From assembly GCF_030646015.1 (NCBI RefSeq), contig NZ_JAUSLT010000132.1, positions 1 to 64,000 of the forward strand: a stretch of DNA of 64,000 bases, read 5' to 3'. Position numbers and translations under genes: made by a program. This document shows, one piece after another, positions 1-11,193 of the stretch. Numbering within the stretch: position 1 is the stretch's first letter; each line of letters begins with the position of its first letter. Under the pieces are notes generated by a model. It was not told the DNA's origin. It saw only the letters and a program-made list of their open reading frames with translations, and did no database searches. Source of the stretch: Bradyrhizobium sp. (GTDB lineage: Bacteria; Pseudomonadota; Alphaproteobacteria; Rhizobiales; Xanthobacteraceae).

Positions 1-2330
<2,330 letters not shown>

Positions 2331-2370
2331 CGCGTTGTTAAGGTCATTGCGGGATAGTGCGGGGAGCTTC

Positions 2371-2408
2371 GGATGTGCGACGGCACATCCAGTCGTTCAG
2401 AGCGACTG
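2371..2408 (+). terminator. two adjacent hairpins after gcvP
   Basis: GGATGTGC (2371-2378) pairs perfectly with GCACATCC (2383-2390) around a 4-nt loop. CAGTCG (2390-2395) then pairs with CGACTG (2403-2408). There is no clear U-tract, so this is a possible transcript-end structure rather than a textbook intrinsic terminator. Confidence 0.4.
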
Positions 2409-2539
2409 TTCAGTCCCCGACGACAGTTCACGCACTTAAAGTGCCACTTTACATCAGCGAATCAAAAATCTCCGCTTTCGACTCCAAGTGCTTTTGGATT
2501 CTGGCTTTTCCGAATCGGAAAGCCTAAAGGCTCGTGCGG

Positions 2540-3552
2540 TCACGACCCGAGTGATGCCGGCGCGATCAGCGCGCGGCTGGCTGGATTCCAGCGCCAGAGA
2601 CGATCGTTGATCAGTTCGGTGCCGCCCCACCAGCGGCGGATTGGATTGTGCCGGCTGAAATCTTCGGTCCCAGCCAGGACCGCCTGACCGAGCGCAGTGA
2701 GCTTCAGCCGGCTGCGCCGGTAACATTCGAGACGCTCGCGGTCTTCATGCATCGCCAGCGTGAACGGCCCTTCCCGGAGCCCGGGCATCAGGGGTTCCGG
2801 ACAGTCGGCGAGTTCATCCAGCAGCTCGCCGACTTGCCAGTAGCCGAACGCCCGCCGCCGGTTGCGGCTGTGCTCACCAGGAAAGAGATCGAACGGGCCG
2901 GCGTCCCCCACTGAGATCAATTCCAGCATCCGCATTTGCGTCGCGCCGAGTCCCGTCACCGGCATCGGCAATTCCTCCATCAGTTCCAGCACACTCTGCC
3001 GAAGCTGCGGCAACGCTGTGATGTCAGCCCCAAGCAGATCGAACCAGTCCCGCGGCGTCGGTTGGCGATAGGCCCGCCAGGCCATGCTGGCCGCGCCGAA
3101 ATGGCTGTCGACGATCCTGACCGCCGGCAGCCGACATCCCGCCAGTTCCTCCGGAGCGCAATTGCCGATTGGAACCTCGGCCTGCACCAGCGCCAGCTTT
3201 GAGGTGACGGCAGCATGGACCCGCAGACAATCCAGCAGCCAGACCAGCGTCAGTTGCGCATCCGGATCCGGATCGGCCAGAGCTCGACCGCTTCGAAGCG
3301 GACGCAGAATTCGATCAAACTCGGCCCCTCCACCCGCGCTTTCTCAAGGCGGCTGCCGGCGGAATCGAGCCAGTGCGACCCGAAATCCTGATGCACCGAC
3401 GAGCGGGACGACAGCAACGTCTCGAGTTCGATCTGCGGCGGCAGCGGCCCTCAGACGAATCTCGGTCCCACGGGGATGACGAACTCAGCGAGCCTCGCTT
3501 TTGCGAGGCCGCCCGCGCCACTGTCGCTCGTCGTCAGAATCAGGCGTTTCAT
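2540..3552 (-). pseudogene. broken DUF1835/DUF3658-like gene (nonsense codon plus frameshift)
   Basis: Reading leftwards from an ATG at 3552, the frame encodes MKRLILTTSDSGAGG and continues to PRFV. It then meets an in-frame TGA at 3453-3451, where the intact neighbour has Trp (FIWGP). The frame continues as GPLPPQIELETLL up to EAVELW. A one-base loss near 3274-3278 then shifts it into the frame that ends at 2540, with DPDPDAQLTLVWLLD. The C-terminal part, with RHNPIRRWWGGTELINDRLW, is clearly paralogous to the gene at 3572-4549 (RHNPINRWWGGTHLTND). Function unknown. The 215-codon remnant could still be called as an ORF but lacks the N-terminal domain. Confidence 0.8.
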
Positions 3553-3571
3553 GGTGCCGCCGCGCGCCCTG

Positions 3572-4549
3572 CTACGGTTTCACCAGCGCTGGATTCCAGC
3601 GCCACATGCAATCATTGGTCAGGTGCGTGCCGCCCCACCAGCGATTGATCGGGTTGTGCCGGCTGAAGTCTTCCTTGTGGGCGACAACCGCCTTGCCGAA
3701 TTCGGTCAGCGACAGCCGGCTTCGCAGCATAGCTTCGTGCCTTATCCCCAAATTATCCCGGTTGCGCAGCTCCTCGTCGAGTCCCGCGATCGCGGGGCGT
3801 GGCCCGAACGCAAGCCCTTCGAGCAAGTAGCCCAGCTCCGTCTCGTTGAATACGCGCGTCTGGCGAATCTCTCGGAAGTGGAAGAGTGGATTCACATTCG
3901 CCCATCCGCTCGCTATCATCTCCAGCAGCCGCATTTCTGTCGCTCCCAGACCGGTCGAGATCGACGGAAGCTCTTCGAGCAGATCGCGCAAGACCGGCTT
4001 GAGCAGCGGCAGAGCGCTCAAGTCCTTGCGTAACAGATCAAAGCAAGCTTCTGGCGTCGGCGACCGATAGGCGCGCCAGGCCGCACTTGCCGTCGCTAGA
4101 TCCCTTTCGATGGCGCTGTCGAGCAGCGGCCGCCACTTGCTCAAAGCATTTGGACCAAGCCCTATCATCTCATGTTCGAGAACACGCAGCCTCAACCTGG
4201 CGACGGCCTCAGGATAGGCGCTGAAGTAATCGAGCAGCCAGACCAGTTTAAGTTGCGCTTCCGGACGCATGTCGAACCACAGCTCGACGGTTTCGTATTG
4301 CTGGCAGAATTCGGCCAGGCTGAGATCCCGGTGCATTCTGTTTTCGCTCAGTTTCCAGTAACCACCCCAGTCCGACCAGTGTGCGCCCTGCTGTTGGTCT
4401 GTCCGAGGACCGAGATAGCGCGCGAGTTGGTCCGGCGAGGGCTGCGGTCCCCAGATAAAGCGAAAAAAAGCCAGATGGAGCGCCATGTCGGCGAAACCGC
4501 CCTTGACGAAGTCTGGCATCATCCAGCCGGTCAGGACCAGAGGCTTCAT
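3572..4549 (-). CDS. DUF1835/DUF3658-like conserved protein
   Basis: Cytosolic conserved protein of 325 residues, function unknown. I assign the DUF1835 (N-terminal) and DUF3658 (C-terminal) pair from memory of family patterns: an N-terminal FRFIWGPQP stretch, a central VELWFD...AQLKLVWLLD block, LLEELPSISTGLGATEMRLLE, and a terminal RWWGGT...WRWNP. The start is taken at 4549, not the upstream in-frame ATG at 4600, because GGGAGAGCCTG sits directly before it and the broken paralogue starts at the equivalent place (MKRL versus MKPL). It lies 19 bp upstream of that paralogue on the same strand, indicating tandem duplication. Confidence 0.8.
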   Translation of the reverse strand: MKPLVLTGWMMPDFVKGGFADMALHLAFFRFIWGPQPSPDQLARYLGPRTDQQQGAHWSDWGGYWKLSENRMHRDLSLAEFCQQYETVELWFDMRPEAQLKLVWLLDYFSAYPEAVARLRLRVLEHEMIGLGPNALSKWRPLLDSAIERDLATASAAWRAYRSPTPEACFDLLRKDLSALPLLKPVLRDLLEELPSISTGLGATEMRLLEMIASGWANVNPLFHFREIRQTRVFNETELGYLLEGLAFGPRPAIAGLDEELRNRDNLGIRHEAMLRSRLSLTEFGKAVVAHKEDFSRHNPINRWWGGTHLTNDCMWRWNPALVKP

Positions 4550-4663
4550 CAGGCTCTCCCGAGGTACGCAAAACAAAACAGGCGCCAAAAACGTCGGCAA
4601 CTCAACGTTCGCAGCGCCCGCTTATGTCGAAACCCGGATCATCCGACCCAGGCTCGATAAGAC

Positions 4664-5758
<1,095 letters not shown>

Positions 5759-6306
5759 TGGTGGTGCTCCTTATGACGGGGATTCGCTAGAGGGACAAAC
5801 GGGCAGCGGCTTCAAGGCGATGACTTTGCGGCAGTGACTTGCGGAACAACGTACCCCATTTGTTCCATGTTCGCAATATGTTCTTTTCGCAAATCGACGC
5901 CACGACTTCTATCCCTGGTAGCCTAAGTACAAAATGCAACTTAGTTTTTTCGATTCCGGAGGTGTTGACCTGGTTAACGCTCCCCTAAATGTTCTACGTA
6001 GTACTACGGAGATGAACCATTTTGATCGGTGAGTTGGACAGGCGGCGTGCCAGAAACGGCCTGAAATCAAGCAGCGCAGCATGATCCGCAGCGCCAGATG
6101 GCTCACTGCCTCCAGCAGACGGTGCGGGCGTGTCTTGAACTCAGGCTCCGAGCTACCGCTCTTCCCTTGTTCGGAAATCATCACCCCCGCGCGCGGCGAT
6201 CGCCCCGGCATCCCCCTCGACAATCCGTGCCAAAGAGGTGCAATATTTAACTAAACAACCTATAGTTTATTGCGGGGTCGGCATCCAAAGCCGTGGGGCA
6301 TTTCCG
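5759..6306. other. intergenic region upstream of recA, no convincing gene
   Basis: This 548-bp divergent region holds the recA ribosome-binding site and LexA box on the left. On the right, just before the 6307 gene, an AT-rich imperfect inverted repeat (GCAATA at 6240 with TATTGC near 6268) may be part of its promoter. A 104-codon minus-strand ORF (5909-6223) has no recognisable family or good ribosome-binding site and was not accepted. Confidence 0.6.
5869..5883 (-). promoter_or_regulatory. LexA (SOS) box of recA
   Basis: GTTC-GCAATAT-GTTC, an exact match to the alphaproteobacterial LexA direct repeat GTTC-N7-GTTC (GAAC-N7-GAAC on the recA strand). It lies 111 bp before the recA start. An extra GTTC occurs at 5862-5865. 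Confidence 0.85.
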
Positions 6307-6501
6307 ATGAAGCACAGGGGCGTCGAGTACACAGTTGCGCCATCAGCGCCCGGCGTTTGGCAATGGCAGTTCCGGATCGGCGACGCCGTTATATCCGGCA
6401 AGACCGAGACCAATATCAGGCTGCTCGCCGTCCGTCGGGTTCAGTTGCGGATTGACCGCGAGCTCAAGAAGGCCGCGCCGAAGGACGGGGACCGGACTTA
6501 G
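6307..6501 (+). CDS. small conserved rhizobial protein (64 aa)
   Basis: A 64-residue soluble protein, MKHRGVEYTV at the N-terminus, with a central GVWQWQFRIGDAVISGKTET segment and a basic helix RRVQLRIDRELK. I recognise the pattern as a short family frequent in Bradyrhizobium genomes but know no function. The upstream in-frame start at 6238 lies in AT-rich non-coding sequence and is less likely. No cysteines, signal peptide or membrane segment. It is the first of a run of small genes on the same strand (6307, 6606, 6948, 7241), apparently separately promoted, since gaps are about 105-115 bp. Confidence 0.7.
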   Translation: MKHRGVEYTVAPSAPGVWQWQFRIGDAVISGKTETNIRLLAVRRVQLRIDRELKKAAPKDGDRT

Positions 6502-6605
6502 GCCCGTAAATTTCCGGTATTGATCAAGCCCCGTTTCGGGAATCCTATGTCATGACACACCTTGTGGTTTTTCACGGGCCTGCCTTCACGCATCGGTTTT
6601 GTGTC

Positions 6606-6839
6606 ATGCCGCTCTATTTCTTTTGCATCCCCAAAGGCCGGTACGCAGGCTCCAGCGATTGCGGCGCCGAATTCGCCGACCGCGATGCAGCCTGGAAAGA
6701 GCTGACCGACGTTTGCGGCGATATGGTCGGCGGCATTTCCCGCAAACTCAAGGAAAACGGCGAATGGCAGATGGAGCTTCTCGACGCGTCGAAGAAGCCG
6801 GTTTTCCGAATTCGTCTGGTCGGGGAAACGCTGGATTAG
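6606..6839 (+). CDS. DUF6894-like small protein
   Basis: A 77-residue protein starting MPLYFFCIPKGRYAGSSDCG. The sequence MPxYFF, a D/G-rich turn, then an acidic helical stretch (DRDAAWKELTDVCGDMVGG) and a C-terminal WQMELLDASKKPVFRIRL matches the DUF6894 pattern abundant in rhizobia, as I remember it; function unknown. An in-frame ATG 54 bp upstream (6552) is possible, but the family normally begins at MPxYFF. Cytosolic, no signal peptide. It lies 105 bp after the previous small gene. Confidence 0.75.
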   Translation: MPLYFFCIPKGRYAGSSDCGAEFADRDAAWKELTDVCGDMVGGISRKLKENGEWQMELLDASKKPVFRIRLVGETLD

Positions 6840-6897
6840 GTGGCTCGGGTTGGCGCAGCGCCGAAACCCACTTGGCAACCCGCCGGGTCCGGGAAAA

Positions 6898-6911
6898 TTG
6901 ATCGAGATCAA
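6898..6911. promoter_or_regulatory. perfect FNR/FixK-type box
   Basis: TTGAT-CGAG-ATCAA, an exact match to the FNR dyad TTGAT-N4-ATCAA and to the FixK2 consensus TTG(A/C)-N6-(T/G)CAA. Its centre is 43 bp upstream of the ATG at 6948. A class II activator position would place the transcript start almost at the start codon, so a near-leaderless mRNA or a different start is implied. Confidence 0.6.
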
Positions 6912-6947
6912 GGCGAACAATCGTGGCAACCTCAAATTGGCCGATGT

Positions 6948-7127
6948 ATGGCCAACCTCATTTTCAAATGTCCGCGTACCGGCATGAACGTACAGCATTG
7001 GCTGGCGGACGAGCCCGATGACGATTCTCACTTCAGTTACGAAACCGTGGTCTGCCAGGCCTGCAGCCGGTTCCATTTCATTAACCGGTCGAACGGCAAA
7101 CTATTGGGCGCAGACGACCAGGATTGA
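6948..7127 (+). CDS. small zinc-ribbon-like protein (59 aa)
   Basis: A 59-residue protein beginning MANLIFKCPRTGMNVQHWLA and ending near FINRSNGKLLG. One cysteine lies in KCPRTG and a CxxC pair in VCQACSRFH, with nearby His, a layout resembling a degenerate zinc ribbon. Function unknown, though similar short proteins are common in rhizobia. The start at 6948 is preferred over the in-frame 6840 because similarity to the family begins at MANLIF. A perfect FNR/FixK box sits 37 bp upstream, suggesting oxygen-dependent control. Confidence 0.7.
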   Translation: MANLIFKCPRTGMNVQHWLADEPDDDSHFSYETVVCQACSRFHFINRSNGKLLGADDQD

Positions 7128-7240
7128 TTCGGGCCAACGGATCGCCGCGGCGCACCCGCAAGATGTGAGTTACCCCACACACTATCGTGCTGCCGTCGTG
7201 GCAGTGTGACATCAACGATTCGAAAACCACAGGGGCGGCT

Positions 7241-7417
7241 ATGATGGCGTCTGGCGACGCGAATGTTCCGCCCGATCAGGACCACGCCGTGCGCCGCTGC
7301 GAAAAATGCGACGCGGTAATGAAGCAGTTGGCTGAACTCCCGGCGCTGTCGATCCGCGCCGCGATCAAGGTTTTCCGCTGCTACGCCTGCGATCACGTCG
7401 TCTCGGACCGCGCTTAG
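7241..7417 (+). CDS. small CxxC-CxxC zinc-ribbon protein (58 aa)
   Basis: A 58-residue protein with two CxxC knuckles, RRCEKCDAV and FRCYACDHVV, separated by about 28 residues, as in a zinc ribbon or rubredoxin-like fold. Specific role unknown. AGGGGCG precedes the ATG at 7241 by a few bases; a second ATG follows immediately at 7244. The in-frame start at 7187 falls within an upstream hairpin-forming stretch and is unlikely. The second zinc-ribbon-like protein in 500 bp. Confidence 0.7.
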   Translation: MMASGDANVPPDQDHAVRRCEKCDAVMKQLAELPALSIRAAIKVFRCYACDHVVSDRA

Positions 7418-7553
7418 GGCCGGTCAGCCTCAATCCCTGCTTGAGCTCCCTGGCGGTAAGCAGGGCGACAATTCCCGACGCCATTGTCCGAAAATGTCAA
7501 CAATTATAGATCGTTAGGGGTAAATCGATGTTGTAAGGGGACTACCGGCTAAT

Positions 7554-7784
7554 CTAGTCGGCGCTGCGCAGCCTGCGCATGGTGAATTCGATATCGCCGC
7601 CGGGCAGTTCGCGCCAGCTTTCGACTTTGCTCATATAGGCGGCCTTGGGGAAGCGGGTGAAGAAGTCCCGCGCCGTGGTCCGCGCCTCGGCGCGCGGCAG
7701 GGTGAAAGTTTCGCGCAGAAAACCATCGTCCGGCTTGCGCCGGGCGGCCATCCGGTCGGCGAGATCGCGCGGGCGAAAGACCAT
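7554..7784 (-). CDS. conserved small protein (76 aa)
   Basis: A 76-residue basic soluble protein, MVFRPRDLADRMAARRKPDD at the N-terminus, then a stretch ending DFFTRFPKAAYMSKVESW and GDIEFTMRRL. I recognise the shape as a conserved hypothetical of rhizobia but know no function. TTTGGAG precedes the ATG by about 8 nt. Divergent from the Crp-like gene at 8074, with 289 bp between. No cysteines, signal or membrane segment. Confidence 0.7.
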   Translation of the reverse strand: MVFRPRDLADRMAARRKPDDGFLRETFTLPRAEARTTARDFFTRFPKAAYMSKVESWRELPGGDIEFTMRRLRSAD

Positions 7785-8073
7785 GTCGCAACTCCAAACA
7801 CTGACGACCGGCCCAATATAGCGCGCGCCGGTTGCAATTCGAGGCCTGGCCGGTCACCTCCGCCAAGGGGATACCAAGGAAATATCAAGGGAATTGAGTC
7901 GCTTGCCGGACATAACGGCGCTACAAGTAGACATTGCCGGCAGCGACCCATCGGGCGCCGGCGACTGAGAGCCCACAAGGACTCCCGCCTCATCGAGAGC
8001 GAGTCAGATGGCGCCATCGCTACACCTTCGCGAATCAGCCGCGCGCGGCGCCAACCAAAGAGAGCCGCACGGC

Positions 8074-8833
8074 ATGCCGAATCATGATCGACGAACCAAC
8101 CGGCTGCTCTCGCTGTTGTCGGATGAGGACTACCAGCGATTGCGGCCGCACCTGTCGCAGGTCGTGCTGGATTACAGGAAAAGCCTCTATGAAGCGGCGC
8201 TCCCGGATCGAGCACGTGTATTTCCCCATCGACGGAGTTGCCTCGCTGGTGATCACGACGTCGGACGGCCGCAGCGCCGAGGTTGGCACCATCGGCAGCG
8301 AGGGAATCGTGGGATTGCCGATTTGTCTCGGCGACAATGTTGCGACGTCTTCGGTTTACGTCCAGGTGCCGGGAACGGGGCTCAAAATGGATGCCCGCCT
8401 TTTCCGCGCTGAACTCGATCGCAGTCCGACGCTCAACCTGGTCATGCTCCGCTATGCCCATGCCTTCTTCAACCAGGTCGCGCAATCGGCCGCTTGCGCG
8501 CACCTGCACCGGCTGGAACAGCGCTGCTGCCGCTGGCTGCTGATGACGCGCGACCGGATGCCGTCAGGCGATTTCCTGCTGACCCAGGAATTTCTCGGAA
8601 TGATGCTCGGAGTCCGCCGAACCTCGGTCACCGACGTGATGGGATCCTTGCAGAAGGCCGGGCTGATCCGCTACCGGCGCGGCCACGTCACCATCCTCGA
8701 TCATGATGCGCTGCGGCTGCGGGCCTGCGAGTGCTACGATATTTCGAAACTGGAATTCGACCGCATGCTCGGCGATACCCCGCTGGCGCCCCGAACCGAC
8801 AAGACGCATCGATCAGTTAGCCAGGTCGGGTAG
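8074..8833 (+). pseudogene. Crp/Fnr family regulator with a +1 frameshift
   Basis: A Crp/Fnr-type regulator read in two frames. The first 42 codons (MPNHDRRTNRLLSLLSDEDY to KSLYEAA) are in frame from 8074. One extra base near 8197-8203 shifts the rest into the next frame (RIEHVYFPIDGVASLV), which is open to 8833. The second part contains the cNMP-binding beta-roll, the helix VRRTSVTDVMGSLQKAGLI and the typical C-terminal CECYD. Overall length and order match the intact paralogue at 9077, so this is a recent inactivation or a sequencing error, not deep decay. The C-terminal ORF alone begins in junk. Confidence 0.75.
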
Positions 8834-9076
8834 ACCCCGGCAAGCACGCGGTCCCTCGGACTCGTCTGCTTTCCGACAATGGATTTCGGTTCGCGAAGAT
8901 GTCAGTGCCTGACGCCGCTGGGGCCAACCGAGGTGGAATTCCCGCTATGACGGCTACCGGACCGACAACGCCCCCTCCTTATCCCTATACAGGGCGTTCC
9001 CGCGGACCGCCCACTCGGAGCGTTCTCCCTAACCCCCTGCGGTAAATCGGCCCGACCGACCGGGCAGGATATCGCA

Positions 9077-9790
9077 TTGCCAGTACCCGTTTCGAAGGCG
9101 AGTCTTCCCTTGGACAACAAGCTGCTTGCCTCGCTGCCGCGTGATGACTTCGATCGGCTGCTTCCGCATTTGTCGACGATCACCCTGCAACAGGGGGTCG
9201 TGCTGACCGAAGCGGGCGACGAGGTCGACCAGATCCTTTTTCCGCATTATGGCATGCTGTCGCTGCTCGCCGTGCTGCGCGACGGCAAGGCGATCGAGAC
9301 CGCGACCGTCGGCCGCGAAGGCGTGGTCGGCGCGATGGCGGGGCTCGGCCTCTACAAGTCGCTGGTCCGGGTCGTGGTGCAGATGCCGGTGTCGGTCAGC
9401 AAGATCTCCGCCAGCCATTTCAGGACGGTCGCCGCCAACAGCGATCCCATTCGCAGTCTCTGCATTCGCTACAACGAGGTGCTGCTGTCGCAGGCGAGGG
9501 TGACGGCCGCCTGCAACGCCCTGCACTCGATCGAGGCGCGCTTCTGCCGCTGGCTGCTGCAAAGCGCCGATCGCGCGGCCAGCGACACCGTGGCACTGAC
9601 GCAGGAATTCCTCGCGGAAATGCTCGGGGTGAGACGTACCTCGGTGACGGAAGTCGCCAGCAAGGTGCAGGCCGCCGGCGCGATCACCTATTCGCGCGGC
9701 GTGATCAAGATCCTGGACCGGCCCGCGCTGATGCGGATGTCCTGCGAGTGCTACGAGACGCTGCTCGATCAATCGGCCACGCTGGCCTGA
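9077..9790 (+). CDS. Crp/Fnr family transcriptional regulator
   Basis: A 237-residue cAMP-receptor-like regulator: N-terminal effector-binding beta-roll (about 20-140) and a C-terminal winged helix-turn-helix around LAEMLGVRRTSVTEVASKVQ, ending CECYE. It lacks an N-terminal cysteine cluster, so an oxygen-sensing Fe-S cluster is not expected. The start is TTG at 9077 with AGGAT upstream; a second TTG at 9110 would also give a full domain. It is a tandem paralogue of the frameshifted gene at 8074. The effector is unknown. Confidence 0.85.
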   Translation: MPVPVSKASLPLDNKLLASLPRDDFDRLLPHLSTITLQQGVVLTEAGDEVDQILFPHYGMLSLLAVLRDGKAIETATVGREGVVGAMAGLGLYKSLVRVVVQMPVSVSKISASHFRTVAANSDPIRSLCIRYNEVLLSQARVTAACNALHSIEARFCRWLLQSADRAASDTVALTQEFLAEMLGVRRTSVTEVASKVQAAGAITYSRGVIKILDRPALMRMSCECYETLLDQSATLA

Positions 9791-9832
9791 TCGCGGCCTC
9801 GGGTTTATTCAACCGTTAACTGTATTAAAATT

Positions 9833-9857
9833 GGAACACTATCAAGGATAGTCCGTT
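9833..9857 (+). promoter_or_regulatory. EcfG-type general stress promoter
   Basis: GGAAC (9833-9837), a 16-bp spacer, and CGTT (9854-9857), the consensus for the alphaproteobacterial general stress sigma factor EcfG. The -10 is 22 bp before the ATG at 9880. The spacer itself is an inverted repeat (ACTATC-AAG-GATAGT). Confidence 0.65.
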
Positions 9858-9879
9858 GGTTTCCTGTGAAGGAGCCATC

Positions 9880-10062
9880 ATGACAGTACCAGCGCCTGCA
9901 TCACGCCAACGCCGACTTCAAATTCTGGACGATGAAACCAGGGACGCCGCACGGCTCAATCCCGGCGCGCATGACGGCATGTCCGCGTCTGAAGACCTCT
10001 GGGTGAGAAACTTCATGGCCCGGCTGGCCGCATCGGTGCGGAGCCTCGGCCGCAGGCCATAA
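9880..10062 (+). CDS. small protein behind an EcfG promoter (60 aa)
   Basis: A 60-residue, mostly charged protein (MTVPAPASRQRRLQILDDET, then a basic C-terminus RLAASVRSLGRRP). No recognised domain. The start at 9880 has AAGGAG 6 nt upstream, and an EcfG-type promoter lies immediately before it, arguing that this is a real gene of the general stress response. Function unknown. Confidence 0.6.
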   Translation: MTVPAPASRQRRLQILDDETRDAARLNPGAHDGMSASEDLWVRNFMARLAASVRSLGRRP

Positions 10063-10074
10063 CGGCACAAGGTT

Positions 10075-10350
10075 CTAATTCGTGGTGCTGCCGGTTTTGG
10101 TGCGCGGCTTGGCGGGGGCCGCCGTCTTCGGCGTATCGGTGCTGCGCACATTGCCCCACGGGTCGGAAGATCCCTTGGCATCCGGAATCTTCTTCAGCGA
10201 TTCCTTGTAGGCCTTGTCCCTTGCCGCGTCGGCTTCCTTCTCCTCCGGCGACCTCGATTGCATCTCCGGGATCAGGTTGATGTTGGGACTTTGCGCGTAA
10301 GCCGGCCCTGTCAACAACACGATGACAGCCGCGGCGCCAAAAATTCTCAT
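10075..10350 (-). CDS. small secreted protein with DPWG motif (91 aa)
   Basis: A 91-residue protein with a clear Sec signal (MRIFGAAAVIVLLTGPAYAQ). It is followed by an acidic/lysine-rich segment and DKAYKESLKKIPDAKGSSDPWGNVR, then a Pro/Ala/Lys tail. The protein at 29196-29426 shares the (D/E)KAYK-x2-L-x2-IP...DPWG-x2-R core, so the two are paralogues. Presumed periplasmic, function unknown. The start at 10350 is set by the signal peptide; the open frame runs further upstream without coding character. Confidence 0.75.
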   Translation of the reverse strand: MRIFGAAAVIVLLTGPAYAQSPNINLIPEMQSRSPEEKEADAARDKAYKESLKKIPDAKGSSDPWGNVRSTDTPKTAAPAKPRTKTGSTTN

Positions 10351-10442
10351 CACGGAAGCTCCTGCATATTGGGGGCAATATATCACCGCGTCAGCCGCGA
10401 CGCCAAGCGCGCCAGCCCATTCGGGGTCAAGAGCGGTCCGAC

Positions 10443-10571
10443 TTAGCGGTCCGATTTGCAGGATTTCGGCGATTGCACCCAATCGTCCCAGATCGGGCCG
10501 CATTTGGTGCAGCCATTGAGGGCGAGACCCATGGCGACCAGGCTGAAAATCAGTACCAACCGCCTGAACAT
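10443..10571 (-). CDS. very small lipoprotein (42 aa)
   Basis: A 42-residue ORF starting MFRRLVLIFSLVAMGLALNG, followed by a Cys that fits a lipobox (LNGC), then TKCGPIWDDWVQSPKSCKSDR. The mature peptide has three cysteines including the lipidated one. I recognise the CGPIWDDW...KSCKSDR pattern as a short conserved rhizobial protein, so this is probably a genuine envelope lipoprotein of unknown function. It lies 92 bp upstream of the secreted-protein gene at 10350 on the same strand. Confidence 0.65.
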   Translation of the reverse strand: MFRRLVLIFSLVAMGLALNGCTKCGPIWDDWVQSPKSCKSDR

Positions 10572-10665
10572 GGATACGCACTCCCCACGCCAAGATCATA
10601 CGGCCGGAAGTCAGGCATTTTCAAGCCGCGCCGGGAGTGTTCATTTGCGGCGGAGGCACTTAAGA

Positions 10666-11172
10666 ATGCTGGGGGAACCGATTGCAGCGAGGGAACCGAC
10701 GTTGACGCAGAACCAGCCGCCCGCCGGGGAATTCGATATCGAGGAGGCCAGGCGCGTGCTTGGCGACGTGTTTGCGCCGTGGGTGCAGGACCTCCACCTA
10801 TCGATCGAGGGCATCGACTTTAACCCGCCGCCGGATGCGGCCACCGACTGGCAGCCGGGCGCCATCCTCCGCATGCCGTTCTCCGAGCGACTGTGCCGCA
10901 ACGGTGGCATCGTGTGCGGCCAGGCGCTGATGGCATTCGCCGATACCGCCATGGTGATCGCGAACCTCGCGGCCAACCGCGGCTACCGGCCGATGACGAC
11001 GGTCGATCAAACCACGCATTTCATGCGGGCGGTGACCGCTTCGGACGTGCTGGCGGACGCACGGGTCGTCCGGATGGGCCGCACCATGAGCTTCGGCCGC
11101 GTCACCCTGTCCAGCGCCAGCGACAACAAGCCGGTGGCGATGGTCTCCAGCGCTTTCGCGATGCTGAGTTAG
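10666..11172 (+). CDS. PaaI-family hotdog thioesterase
   Basis: A 168-residue acyl-CoA thioesterase-like protein of the PaaI/4HBT hotdog family. The core is NGGIVCGQALMAFADTAMVIA (with a gap before the hotdog helix), then TTVDQTTHFMRAV and VVRMGRTMSFGRVTL, as in phenylacetate-type thioesterases. It would hydrolyse acyl- or aryl-CoA esters in the cytosol; substrate unknown. The start at 10666 has GGAGG about 9 nt upstream; the longer ORF back to 10456 overlaps the antisense lipoprotein gene and is rejected. Confidence 0.8.
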   Translation: MLGEPIAAREPTLTQNQPPAGEFDIEEARRVLGDVFAPWVQDLHLSIEGIDFNPPPDAATDWQPGAILRMPFSERLCRNGGIVCGQALMAFADTAMVIANLAANRGYRPMTTVDQTTHFMRAVTASDVLADARVVRMGRTMSFGRVTLSSASDNKPVAMVSSAFAMLS

Positions 11173-11193
11173 CTTTCGGATACCTGCGGCGGA

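Noticed and set aside
5843..5870. possible EcfG promoter (GGAAC at 5843)
   Set aside because: No CGTT-type -10 at 16-17 bp spacing.
5909..6223. 104-codon minus-strand ORF between recA and the 6307 gene
   Set aside because: Composition rich in Arg/Ser, no ribosome-binding site or family pattern, and it lies in recA regulatory DNA.
6498..7076. 192-codon minus-strand ORF over the small-gene cluster
   Set aside because: Antisense to two small genes with recognisable patterns.
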